From: Zizania palustris
Lineage: Eukaryota; Streptophyta; Magnoliopsida; Poales; Poaceae
Assembly (NCBI GenBank): GCA_019279435.1
Contig: JAAALK010000082.1
Span: 18,319,116 to 18,383,115 of the forward strand
Direction of reading: 5' to 3'
DNA: 64,000 bases
Every line of letters starts with the position of its first letter. The stretch's first letter is position 1. The notes beneath the pieces were generated by a model, which saw only the letters and a program-made list of their open reading frames with translations, ran no database searches and was not told the origin of the DNA. Below, one piece after another: positions 1 through 10,574 of this stretch. The translations under genes were made by a program, and so were the position numbers.

Positions 1-367
1 ATACCGAAGGCCCTACACTGTTTGTTTCATAGTGTTGCTGGTGTCGTGTTGACACTGTCCTTGCAATTCATCTTGTTCATCCTTGATTCCTTCTTGTGTC
101 ACTACTGTTCTTAGAACATGAGTAGACCAGCAATTAGGACTAATAGTTTGAACGTTTATTCAGCATTACTATCTATTATTGAATTGTGTTCCACTCAAAT
201 ATTTGGCCTTCCTATAGCTCCACATAGTTACCTTCTGAACAGTACGGTTTCCTTCCGGCAATCGTTATACTCACGACTTCAACAGTATCATCCCCAAGCT
301 AACCGGTTGTGCCACCTGCTACGATTGGTAAGAACCTCCCCGTCAACAAAATCCACATCATCAAGGT

Positions 368-913
368 ATGGGAGGTAATAATGGAAACAACCCTCGTGCT
401 GATAATTCGTTTGCTAAGGTTAAATTCAGCATACCCTCTTTTCCTGGCTCTTATGATGTTGAAACATATCTGAATTGGGAGATGATAGTACAACAAAAAT
501 TTAACTCTCACCAAGTTCTAGAAATACATAGAGTTAGACAAGCCACTAGTGAGTTTACCGATTTTGCTATTATTTGGTGAAATGAGATCTCAAGTGTAGG
601 CTTAGCACCTGACACATGGGATGGGCTAAAGAGAGCTATGCGTGGTAGATTTGTCCCTACTACTTATAAACGTGATTTGCTTCAAAAATTACAGTGTTTA
701 AACCAAGAAAATAAATCTGTAGAGGAGTACTACCAGGAACTGCAAATAGGAATGTTGCGTTGTGATGTAGTTGAGGATGAGGAGAGTAAAATGGTTAGAT
801 TTTTTGGTGGATTAAGAAGAGAAATACAGGACATAGTAGATTATAAGGAATATAATACACTTAATAGATTGTTTCACCTTTCTATGAAAGCAGAAAGAGA
901 ATTGCAGGGATGA
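368..913 (+). pseudogene. gag remnant of the CRM-like element
   Basis: Two stretches, 368-580 and 638-913, lie in the same frame and are separated by a TGA at 578-580. Together they read as the Retrotrans_gag core, including FPGSYDVETYLNWE and the helical segment ending in FHLSMKAERELQG. Gag packages the element RNA into virus-like particles in the cytoplasm. The frame closes at 911-913 and the zinc-knuckle region continues in another frame, so there is a frame change near 915-950. The N-terminal start is not identifiable: the short ORF at 118-378 is in a different frame and resembles leader sequence. Confidence 0.7.
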
Positions 914-951
914 CAACCGAAGTCGAAGGGTAACTTCACGACACAAGACCG

Positions 952-1614
952 GTGTCTGCAACGGGAAAATCAACACTACCTTCTCCCGCACGGTCTGCTG
1001 CCCCCTTCATATCCAGAGCGCGTTCAACAGCACCTTCGTCTTCACTACCACCAGAGGAGAAGAGTAAGACAAACCTACCAGCTACTAGTTCCTCATCGGT
1101 TGCTTCTACAGGCCGAACCAGTGGAGTCATTTTCCACAATTGCAAAGGGATGGGCCATTTCATGAGAGATTGCCCAAGCCAGAGACGAACATTCATTGCT
1201 ACTGAGGATGGAAGGTATGTTAGTACTAGTGATATTGAAGATGGTGGTACTAACGATGCAGGTGATGATGAAGAGCCTGAAAGTGATGGCAAGGAGGTTT
1301 CAGGTACTGCCACCACAAAGAAGTATCAGGCATTGATTGTACAACGTGTTTTAAACACTCAAGTGGAGCAAATGGACACACTACAACGACATAATTTATT
1401 TCAAATGTTCCTCATTGTCAATGATCATCGTGTTCGTGTCATAATTGATGGAGGAAGCAGCAATAACTTGGTGAGCATAGAGCTGGTTAATAAGCTTGGA
1501 TTGACCACACGCCCACACCCTCATCCCTACTATATTCAGTGGTTCAATAATAGTGGTAAGGTCAAGGTAACACACTCTGCGAGAGTTCACTTTTTTTATT
1601 GGTACATACCATGA
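952..1614 (+). pseudogene. gag C-terminus, zinc knuckle and aspartic protease remnant
   Basis: A Ser/Pro-rich linker leads to the knuckle HNCKGMGHFMRDCP and then a protease with VIIDGGSSNNLVSIELV, the D-G-G-S form of the retropepsin active site used by this lineage. The first cysteine of the CX2CX4HX4C knuckle is replaced by Phe (IFHNC instead of a CHNC type), so nucleic-acid binding should be impaired. The frame ends at 1614. The following pol ORF is in another frame, and the change falls at or near the T7 tract at 1591-1597. Confidence 0.75.
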
Positions 1615-1639
1615 CTTTGCCGATTTTGATGTTGTACCC

Positions 1640-3604
1640 ATGCAAGCATGTTCACTTTTATTGGGTCGGCCATGGGAATTTGATACGGATGCCACACATC
1701 ACGGTAGGAGTAAAAAATATACACTTATGCACAAGGGAAAGAAAATTACTTTGCTTGCTATGACTCCCACTGAAATTATGCAATGTGACAAAGAGAGTTT
1801 TGAGAAGAGCAAGAAGGACACTGCACCACAATCTAAAAATCAGCAAGTAGCTAACACTATCTTCCCACCTAAGAAAGATAAGAAAGACAATAGCTCTAAG
1901 TCGGACGGAATTAAATTGAAAGGGGGTGTTATGCTTGCTACTAAATCTGATTTGGTTGATGTTAATGAGTTTGATTCTCCTTGTTATGCATTGATATGCA
2001 AAGAAGTCTTGTTTTCATTTGAAGATTCTTCCACTTCTTTGCCTCCTGCTGTCACTAACCTTTTGCAGGAGTATAAGGATGTGTTTCCAGTGGAGATGTC
2101 TCCGGGGCTGCCACCTATTCGAGGTATTGAGCATCAAATTGACTTGATCCCAGGAGCGACATTGCCGAACCGTGCTGCATATAGAACAAATCTGGAGGAG
2201 ACTAAAGAAACTCAACGACAAGTCCAAGAACTGCTGGACCGTGGGTACGTACGCGAGAGCATTAGTCCATGTGTTGTGCATGTTCTTTTAGTCCCTAAGA
2301 AAGATGGTAGTTGGCGTATGTGTGTTGATTGTAGAGCCATCAATAATATTACAATAAGGTATCGTCATCCTATTCCTAGGTTAGATGATATGCTTGATGA
2401 GTTGAGTGGATCTATCATTTTCTCTAAGATTGACTTGCGTAGTGGATACCACCAAATTCAAATGAAATTAGGAGATGAATGGAAAACAACTTTCAAAATG
2501 AAGTTCGGATTATATGAGTGGCTAGTCATGCTTTTTGGGTTAACTAATGCACCTAGTACTTTCATGCATTTAATGAATGAAGTATTGAGAGTTTTTATTG
2601 GCAAATTTGTGGTGGTTTACTTTGATGATATCTTGATATATAGCAGGTCTATTGATGAACATTTGAATCATTTGCGTGCTATTTTTAATGCTTGGAGAGA
2701 TGCACGCTTGTTCGGTAACCTTGAAAAGTGTACTTTTTGCACAGATCGAGTCTCTTTTCTTGGCTATGTTGTTATTCCACAGGGTATTGAGGTAGTTGAA
2801 GCGAAAACTGAAGCCATCAAGAGCTGGCCAACACCACAAACCGTTACGCAAGTGAGAAGTTTTTATGGACTTGCTGGTTTTTATCGACGGTTTGTGAAGA
2901 ATTTCAGCACCATTGCTGCACCACTCAATGAGTTGACAAAGAAGGGAGCTTCATTCATATGGGGTCCAGCACAAGAAATATATTTTAACATGCTTAAGGA
3001 CAAACTTACACATGCCCCTCTACTCCAACTTTCTGACTTTGGTAAGACGTTTGAGCTTGAATGTGATGCTAGTGGGATTGGGATAGGAGGAGTTCTCATA
3101 CAAGAAGGTAAACCTGTTGCTTACTTTAGTGAAAAATTGCATGGACCTAATCTGAATTATTCTACTTATGATAAGGAGTTGTATGCTCTAGTTATGGTGT
3201 TAGAGACTTGACAACATTACCTTTGGCCTAAGGAGTTTGTCATTCATTCTGATCATGAATCCTTGAAACATATTAGAAGTCAAGCAAAACTCAATAAGCG
3301 ACATGCAAAATGGGTTGAGTTCATAGAGTCTTTTCCATACATTATTAAACATAAACGTGGTAAAGATAATATCATTGCAGATGCTTTATCTAGGCGTTTT
3401 ACTATGTTATCTCAGCTTGATCATAAGATATTTGGTCTAGAAACAATAAAGGAGTTATATGCTACTGATCTAGACTTCAAGGATGCTTTTGAAAATTGTA
3501 GAGAGTGCCGAACTTGGAATAAATATGTGCTGAATGATGGCTTATTATATCGTGCTAATAAGCTATGCATCCCAGCAAGTTCCATTCGCCTTTTATTTTT
3601 ATAG
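1640..3604 (+). pseudogene. Reverse transcriptase and RNase H of the CRM-like element
   Basis: The remainder of the protease (QACSLLLGRPWEFD) is followed by reverse transcriptase, with SWRMCVDCRAINNIT, SKIDLRSGYHQI and the catalytic YFDDILIYS. RNase H follows with FELECDASGIGIGGVL and YALVMVLET. A TGA at 3209-3211 interrupts RNase H, and reading resumes in the same frame with SDHESLKHI and ADALSRRF. A second in-frame stop, TAG at 3602-3604, precedes the integrase zinc finger. Apart from these stops the catalytic aspartates are kept. It would copy element RNA into DNA, but this copy cannot make a full polyprotein. Confidence 0.85.
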
Positions 3605-3622
3605 GAAGCCCATGAGGGAGGA

Positions 3623-4978
3623 TTGATGGGACATTTTGGAGCAAAGAAAATTGAGAACGTGCTGTCAACACACTTCTTTTGGCCAAGGATGTGGCGGGAT
3701 GTCATGCGCTATGTCTCACGCTGCACTACATGTAACAAAGCTAAGTCACGTTTGAATCCCTTTAGACTTTATATGCCCCTCCCTGTTCCTAGCGTCCCTT
3801 GGGAGCATATATCAATGGATTTTGTATTAGGGTTACCTAGAACAAAGAGGGGGAGGGATAGTATATTTGTGGTAGTCGATCGATTCTCAAAAATGGCACA
3901 TTTTATACTTTGTCATAAGAGCGATGATGCTACAAATATTGTTGATTTATTTTTCAGAGACATCATTCGTCTACATGGAGTACCCACCATCATTGTCTTT
4001 GATCGTGATGCGAAGTTCTTGAGCCACTCTTGGAGAAGTTTGTGGTGTAAGTTGGGTACCAAGCTGCTGTTCTCTACCACGTACCACCCTCAAACTGATG
4101 GGCAAACCGAGGTAGTTCATCGTACGTTAGGCACCATGTTGCGGGCTGTTTTGAAGAAGAATTTGAAGATGTGGGAAGAATGTTTACCTCATGTGGAGTT
4201 TGCATATAATCGAGCAGTACATTCTACCACCAAGGTGAGTCCTTTCCAAGTTGTGTATGGTTTTAATCCCCGTGCCCCTATTGATCTTTTGCCATTGCCC
4301 ACTTCTGAATATGTGCATTTAGATGCTAAGACACGTGCTGATTTTATTCTGAAATTACATGCCACAACTAAAAAACACATTGAGAAGATGACCGAAAGGT
4401 ATAAAATTGCTGGTAGTAAGGGTAGAAGACATATAATCTTTGAAATAGGTGATCTTGTTTGGTTACATTTGCGTAAAGATAGATTTCCAGAATTGAGAAA
4501 GTCTAAATTGATGCCTCGAGCTGATGGACCTTTCAAGATAGTTAAGAAAATTAACGACAATGCATACCAGCTTGAGTTGCCTGCAGATTTTGGGGTTAGT
4601 CCCACATTTAACATTTCATATTTGAAGCCATATTTGGGAGAAGAAGATGAGTTCGAGTCGAGGATGACTCCAATTCAAGAAGGAGAGGATGATGAGGACA
4701 TAGATAACAATGATAAAGACATCAAACACTCTATCATTCTTGGACCAATCACTCGCTCCCATGCACAGAAGCTTAATTATGAGGTGCGTTCGTTTCTTAC
4801 TTTACATAATGATATGGATATAGATGGGATTCTACTTATGGATGATATTTTGACTCTAAGGAACATGGGAGAAGCACTTCTAGATCAAACACAAGGGGGA
4901 GAGGAGCACAACAATCCAACTCGAATTCCACTTCAAACTCTGATTTCGGTTCGGATTCAGCGGAGCACTCTTCAGTAA
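3623..4978 (+). pseudogene. Integrase of the CRM-like element
   Basis: The open stretch holds the HHCC zinc finger (MGHFGAKKIEN through CTTCNKAK) and the DDE core: D in SMDFVLGLP, D in DRDAKFLS, E in HPQTDGQTEVVHR. The GPY/F-type C-terminal module (PRADGPFKIVKKINDNAY) follows, then an acidic tail (GEDDEDIDNNDKD). The three acidic catalytic residues are present. It lies in the same frame as the RT-RNase H stretch, so only the TAG at 3602-3604 separates them. A purine tract (ACAAGGGGGAGAGGAG, about 4891-4906) inside the 3' end of the ORF is a candidate polypurine tract, which would make the LTR overlap the end of pol. Confidence 0.85.
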
Positions 4979-5530
4979 AATGGGCATAACTTTCACGTAC
5001 GGAGGCGGAGTGAGGCGTTCTTTAAGGCGTTGGAAAGATAACGAAATTATCTTTCCAATGGGTCTGGTGCCAAGTCCTGGTTAAGAAACGTTCTTTGTCA
5101 TCCAAACAAGTCATATGGTGCTGCGTCAATGTTTTGGGCCACGTCGGGCCTTGTATCTGTTTGGGACCTTAAGCCCAACATTAGTCTCGACTTTTCCACA
5201 AACCCTAGGTATTAATACTCTGCAGCCGCCAAGGATTAGGGCTGGGTTTTGCTTAGTTTCGAATCTCTTGTAGATTGAACTCTGACTTCGTCAGATTGCG
5301 GAACCCCACTTGAGAAATCGATCTCTCTTCTGTTTGTGAGATTGTGTTTCCGTGTTCTTTCTTGTGTTCTCGATTTGTAGGCAGGGATAAGCCTTCTTGG
5401 TGAGGTCAATTGCGTTCGTGCGTGGTTGATAACCAATTGAGCTGTGGTGTGGTGATCGGAAGCCGGATAGTCAACGTCGAGTCCTCCACCAATCGAGTTT
5501 ACCCCCCCTGACGGAAGATCGGGCACCCAT
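4979..5530 (+). other. Sequence after pol, probable 3' LTR remnant
   Basis: No gene. The stretch resembles the 3' LTR of grass gypsy elements: a TATA-like GGTATTAATAC near 5208-5218, followed by T- and G-rich leader-like sequence. It ends in a C-run and GACGGAAGATCGGGCA. No second LTR copy is in the window, so this assignment is inference. Confidence 0.4.
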
Positions 5531-5800
5531 GCGCATGACCTTTCCTCAACATGTCTACAATTTCCACAAATATTAAAAACTACAGTTTAGTCTTGCATTA
5601 TAAATTTTTCACTTATTCAATTTTATTCACAAAATAATTATGCACAAACTACTATTCTAGAACTAAGTATGCACAAACATACTTATTATTGGCTAACTAA
5701 TCATACATGTTCTGAATTTTTTTGTAGAAAATATAATTTGATAAGAAGGATTCACAAGTAGAAATCAAATATCAGGATACAAGTTAGCAGCATCAAGATT
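5531..5800. other. AT-rich spacer between two element remnants
   Basis: About 270 bases of AT-rich sequence without an ORF, repeat or recognisable signal. It separates the end of the CRM-like element from the truncated copia element. Confidence 0.5.
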
Positions 5801-5807
5801 TCTAAAC

Positions 5808-6927
5808 ATGATGCCGTGTGATAATGGTCGTGAGTTTCATAACTCCGCCGCCCGCACCCTCTTTCTCACCAATGGTGTCACCATGTGGATGTCTTGCCCT
5901 CACACCTCACCTCAAAATGGCAAAGTCGAACGTATCCTTCGCTCCATAAATAATATAGTTCGGTCACTTCTATTCCAAGCCAGTCTCCCCGGATCATTCT
6001 GGGTTGAGGCTCTTCACACAGCCACCTACCTCATCAACCGCAATCCCACTAAAACTCTCCAACACCATACACCTTTCTTTGCTCTCTACGACATCCACTC
6101 TTCCTATGATCATCTTCGAGTATTTGGGTGCAAATGCTATCCCAACCTCTCCTCCACCGCACCTAACAAGTTTTCTCCTCGTTCGGTTATGTGCGTTTTT
6201 ATTGGCTATCCTCTTGAACACAAAGGATATCTTTGCTTTGATCCTGTGTCTAACCAGATTATCATCTCTCGGCATGTGATTATTTATGAGCACTCGTTTC
6301 CTTTTGCCAATATTACAAAATCAGGTCCTACTGACTTGTCCTTTTTGGACAATGTTTCAGCTGCTGTAACTGTGCCCATTAGATCTGGCCTACGCACCTC
6401 TCCTACGTGCCTACCTAAGAACTTCATTGCCGAACAGCTCGCAAACCAGCTCCCTGCTGATGGGATGACTGCACCGATTGACGGGTTGCATCCACTGGAT
6501 AATGGGCCGCATCCACCAACTGATGGGCCATCTTCACCACCTGGGTCAGCCCATGATGCGGTGCGCCATGATGACATGCAGGACGACGCGGTCTGCTTGA
6601 CCCTGCCTCCACTCGCGTTCCAACACAGGCGCACAACATGCTGGTGCCTCTTGCTCGACCACCGCCATCTAGCCTGGGCATCTCCCTGCACCGATGGGCA
6701 ACACTCATGGCATGACGACTCGAGGAAAATCTGGCATTCGGGTTCCCAATATACGGTTGAATTTAAACACAGTTGCTTTATCTTTGGTTCCTAAGATGTA
6801 CAGAGCATCCCTCGGTAATCCCAATTGGCGGGCTGCTATGGAGAAGGAATTTTCTGCTTTGCTTGCCAGAAACACTTGGAACTTGGTGCCTTTACCTGAT
6901 GGCGCTAACATTGTCACTGGCAAATGA
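5808..6927 (+). pseudogene. copia integrase core and linker, broken
   Basis: The reading frame opens with CDNGREFHN, the second catalytic aspartate of the copia integrase, followed by SPQNGKVERI carrying the catalytic Glu, and then the C-terminal GCKCYPNLS and FIGYPLEHKGYLCFDP modules. A Pro-rich linker follows (DGMTAPIDGLHP, NGPHPPTDGP). The frame then changes near 6690 and continues to NWRAAMEKEFSALLARNTWNLV, the start of the RT region. That frame stops at a TGA at 6925-6927, where copia elements normally have Trp in GKWIF. Confidence 0.75.
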
Positions 6928-8318
6928 ATATTCCGCCACAAGTTCAATGCCGATGGATCTTTGGACAGGTACAAAGCCCGTTGGGTGCTTCGGGGTTTTT
7001 CACAGTGTCCTGGTGCTGATTTTGATGAGACCTTCAGTCTTGTGGTGAAGCCTGCTACTGTTCGCACTGTTCTTAGCCTGGCTATATCTCGGGACTGGCC
7101 AATTCATCAGCTTGACGTCAAAAATGCTTTTCTTCATGGCACTCTTAATGAGATGGTCTATTGCATGCAGCCCTCGGGATTTGTGGATTCAACTAGGCCC
7201 AACTTCGTTTGCCATCTCAACAAATCTCTCTACGGTCTCAAACAAGCACCTCAGGCATGGTACAACCGATTTGCTACCTTTTTACTATCCATCGGATTCA
7301 GTGAAGCCAAGTCTGACACATCACTATTTATTTATCACCGTGGTGCTGATATGGTGTACCTCGTACTTTACGTTGATGATATAGTATTGATTGCCTCTTC
7401 TAGCGCCTTACTTCATTAGACAATTTCTGCACTTCAGTCTGAATTCTCTATGAAGGACCTTGGAGCTCTACATCATTTTCTTGGAGTCAGTGTCTCCCGC
7501 CACCCTTATGGTATCTTCCTCAGCCAACGACATTATTGTTTGAAGATTCTAGATTGTGCTGGTATGTCCGATTGCAAGCCTTGCACTACTTCTGTTGACA
7601 CTTGTGCAAAACTCTCATATGATGATGGCCCCCCAGTCTCTGATCCAACGGATTATTGCAATTTGGCTAGAGCACTACAATATCTTACCTTCACCAAGCC
7701 AGATATCACCTATGTTGTACAACAAATCTGCCTCCATATGCATGACCCTCGGGAGCCCATCTTGCTGCCCTCAAAAGAATTCTTCGCTATATTCGAGGTA
7801 CTTTGGATTTTGGCTTATAGATACATCGTTCTTCAACACAAGATCTCATTGCCTGCTCTGATGCCGATTGGGCGAGTTGCCCAAACACCCGCAAATCTAC
7901 ATCCGGCTATGCAGTTTTCTTGGGTGATAATATAGTTTCTTGGTCTTCAAAACGGCAGAACACAGTCTCTCGCTCTATTGCTAAGGCTGAATACAGGGTA
8001 GTCGCCAATGCAGTTGCTGAGACCTGTTGGCTGCGACAACTCCTACATGAGCTTCATTCTCCACCAGCCAGATATACTCTGGTCTACTGTGATAATATCG
8101 GTGCAGTATACCTCTCAACGAATCCAATACAACACCAGCGCACTAAACATATTGAGATTGATCTTCACTTCATCCATGAGACAGTTGCTGTTGGTGCAGT
8201 CCATGTTCTTCATGTACCTACTACATCACAGTATGCCGACATATTCACCAAGGGCCTCCCAACGCCGGTGTTCATCGAGTTTCGCTCTGAACGTTCGTTG
8301 CACCGACGCTCAGCCTGC
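6928..8318 (+). pseudogene. copia reverse transcriptase and RNase H, broken
   Basis: After the TGA the RT reads YKARWVLRGFSQ, QLDVKNAFLHGTLNE, SLYGLKQAPQAWYNR and the catalytic YVDDIVLIAS. A TAG at 7417-7419 interrupts it. The segment from 7450 continues with MKDLGALHHFLGVSV. A frame change near 7700-7900 precedes the RNase H part (VSWSSKRQNTVSRSIAKAEY, CDNIGAVYLS, HVPTTSQYADIFTKGL). All hallmarks are recognisable, but no continuous protein remains. Confidence 0.8.
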
Positions 8319-8324
8319 GGGGGG
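8316..8324 (+). promoter_or_regulatory. Polypurine tract of the copia remnant
   Basis: TGCGGGGGG lies just before the TGTTAGCG start of the LTR, the usual place of the plus-strand primer used in reverse transcription. Confidence 0.6.
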
Positions 8325-8600
8325 TGTTAGCGATAATTATGTGTAATTTGTTGGGTGCTATCCTTTCGGGTGTTACGACATGGATGCACACTATATATAT
8401 ATGTATGCATACTATCATTTGGTTAATAAGAATCATTCCGGCTATCAAATCTTCCTATCGTTGGCCAGATCCGGCCACCGACCACCGCAAAATCATTAGA
8501 TACATAATATCCATATCTATTTTTGTCCTCCTTCTAATTAGTTGTATCACCGGCTCGGCGTTGCACTTGGGCCAACGCGCTGCTACTGGCCAACCGTAGT
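8325..8600 (+). repeat. 3' LTR of the copia remnant, right border uncertain
   Basis: It begins TGTTAGCGATAATTATGTG directly after the polypurine tract. No second LTR exists in the window and no clear CA end was found, so the right border is only an estimate. Confidence 0.45.
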
Positions 8601-9341
8601 GACGAGAATGACGAGGTTTAGGACACAAGTTACCAGCAAGGGTAACCTCTCCTTGGGGATTGTGGCCAATAGTGGATTTGGCTGGCTAGCGATCTGATGG
8701 TGGATTTGTTTGTATGTATGTAGGTGAGATCTTGCTAGGGTTCTTTGCTTTGTTACCCCTGAGAATATTGATTGATATAGATTGTAGGGGTGCCTTTTGG
8801 TTGTTTATTTTGACTGTTTTGGCAAAATTATGCATATTAGTGCCCTCTAGATGCTCATTGTGTAGTTAGATTACAAACTTTACATGGTCCAGCACTAGTA
8901 GGTTAGATTCATAAGCAACAATTTTAGAAGCAACATCACATAATCAGCATGGCAAGACACATCAAAGGAAATTGTTCTCCTCTAGAAGAGGCCAATGGTC
9001 TTTGACAAATACAAATGCTTGAAAGCTGATGTAAATAATTTTGACTACTTCTAGTTGAATCGGAACATGCTTCACTGAGAGTTGAATGGTTTTAGTTTTG
9101 TTATGTAAAGGAAAATCAATTCAAATCTGGTAATGAAGGCAAGACTTGTGCATTTCTGTGTTTCATTCAGCAATACCACAATTGAGGTTGTCAAGTGTGT
9201 ACGGGGGGCAACAAGTTTTTGGAACGATTCATGAGGGTTCAGATATTACATGATTATAGTGAAGCATTGAATGGAGCGTGCAGTTTCACATAACTTCTAT
9301 AGTGAGCACTTCAGGGCACAAGGCACAACTCCCAAACATCG
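8601..9341. other. Unassigned spacer left of the MULE
   Basis: No ORF of note, no repeat and no RNA gene recognised. It ends at the MULE target duplication. Confidence 0.5.
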
Positions 9342-9350
9342 ATGATTTTT

Positions 9351-9447
9351 GAGAAAATTCTATATATGCCACTCAAAGTTCATCTCTTCCCATATATGCC
9401 ATTGAAAGTTAACCATTTCTGTATATGCCATTGTTTAATTTTTTTGT
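9351..9447 (+). repeat. Left terminal inverted repeat of the MULE
   Basis: About 97 bases built from three roughly 30-bp units, each containing TATATGCCA (near 9363, 9392 and 9422). They mirror the units of the right end. Target duplication ATGATTTTT at 9342-9350. Confidence 0.85.
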
Positions 9448-10574
9448 TTCTTGTTACGCCATTACCGTTAGTCTAAGTAACGTTCCATGTTAGATATTTT
9501 TTTAAATACCCAAACTACCCTCATCACTACACATGCACAAGCAACACACATGACCACACTAATCTCCCTCTCCCTCACGCAACATACTTTCCCTCTTCCT
9601 CTCCACCATCCTCTTCCTCTCCACCAGGAACCTTCTCCAATCTAGCCCCTTCCTCCTCTCCCTCTCCACCATCTCCACCAGGGCGTCCTCCAAGGGCTTC
9701 CACAAGGTGGCGCTGCACTTCTCAACTGCCTCCTCCACGAGATCTGGGAGATCTAGGACTTGGTCACCCCTTCTTCACTGCACTTGGTCACCCCCCCTTC
9801 ACCGTAGGCTGGGAGTTGGGTGAGGAACTTGTCATCATCTTCATGCTGCTACTCACCATATTGTTGCTTGCCATCTGAATTGATTCATTTGCTTGCAAAC
9901 CAATTAAGTTTTTAAAGGAAATATCCACTGCACTAGGATATTTATGTGACATGGTTTTTGTGTCAAAAACAATTGTTTTGCTGCCCACTTGATCTGTCTT
10001 GTTAGCCGTGATTAATTATTAGTCTACCATTTTCTTTATGATTTGCTAACTTGTTTAGTTCTTTCTCCAAAGCTGGACATAAAGTACTGAGTTGTGATTC
10101 ATGAGCTTCTCTCTTGTGTTGTTTGATTTGAATTATTTATTTTAGTTTTAGTTTTAGGTGAGCATGTTGTTACTTTAGAGTTTAGCTTGTTTAAGTTGGC
10201 AAATTTATAAATTTTTAATATCATTTTAGTGGCAAAGTTATACCTCCATGTTTATTTACAGTTCTTTTGAATAATTTTTACAATGTAACTTTTTAATTTA
10301 AATGTGTCTATAATAAAAGTGAGAACACATTGCATGAGTTGTATTTTTCTTGCTGGTTAGATCTGTTTTGTTTTGTTGTTGGAATCAACATGAGGATGCA
10401 GTGGTTTGAGAGCTTGAGACAGAATCAGCAAACAACATGGTTGAAAAAACTAACCATACACCAACATGGTTACCTAAACAGTATGTACTTTGAGCCATCA
10501 CTTGTTCTGCATGATTCAATATTTTTGTAGTTGGTAGGCTTGTGTGATATAGAGTTTCTGTGTTTATTCACAGA
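9448..10574 (+). promoter_or_regulatory. MULE 5' region, pyrimidine-rich leader and probable leader intron
   Basis: No coding sequence is supported. A CT-rich block at 9560-9720 has the look of a plant 5' leader. The sequence from about 9990 to 10573 is AT-rich and ends in TTCACAG just before the first coding exon, so it may be a leader intron. The short ORFs here have no family features. Confidence 0.4.

Larger units (their letters stand above)
1..5530 (+). mobile_element. Degenerate CRM-like Ty3/gypsy retrotransposon
   Basis: The order gag, zinc knuckle, protease, reverse transcriptase, RNase H, integrase on the + strand identifies a Ty3/gypsy element. The gag text (MRGRFVPTTYKRDLL, SVEEYYQELQIGMLR) and the protease (VIIDGGSSNNL) resemble the CRM chromovirus lineage of grasses, and the integrase ends in a GPFKIVKKINDNAYQLELP module without an obvious chromodomain. 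At least four in-frame stops and two frame changes make it dead. The 5' LTR lies outside the window or is lost, and no LTR pair is visible, so both borders are approximate. Family placement comes from recognising motifs, not from a search. Confidence 0.8.
5801..8600 (+). mobile_element. 5'-truncated Ty1/copia retrotransposon remnant
   Basis: The order integrase core, reverse transcriptase, RNase H on + is the Ty1/copia order. Everything upstream of the integrase core (5' LTR, gag, protease, integrase zinc finger) is missing. The left edge near 5800 is where coding similarity starts, and the right edge of the LTR is a guess. The RNase H end (WSSKRQ, DNIGAVYLSTNP, RTKHIEIDLHF) resembles the Hopscotch/Oryco-type elements of rice. 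Nonsense codons and frame changes show an old copy. Confidence 0.8.
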
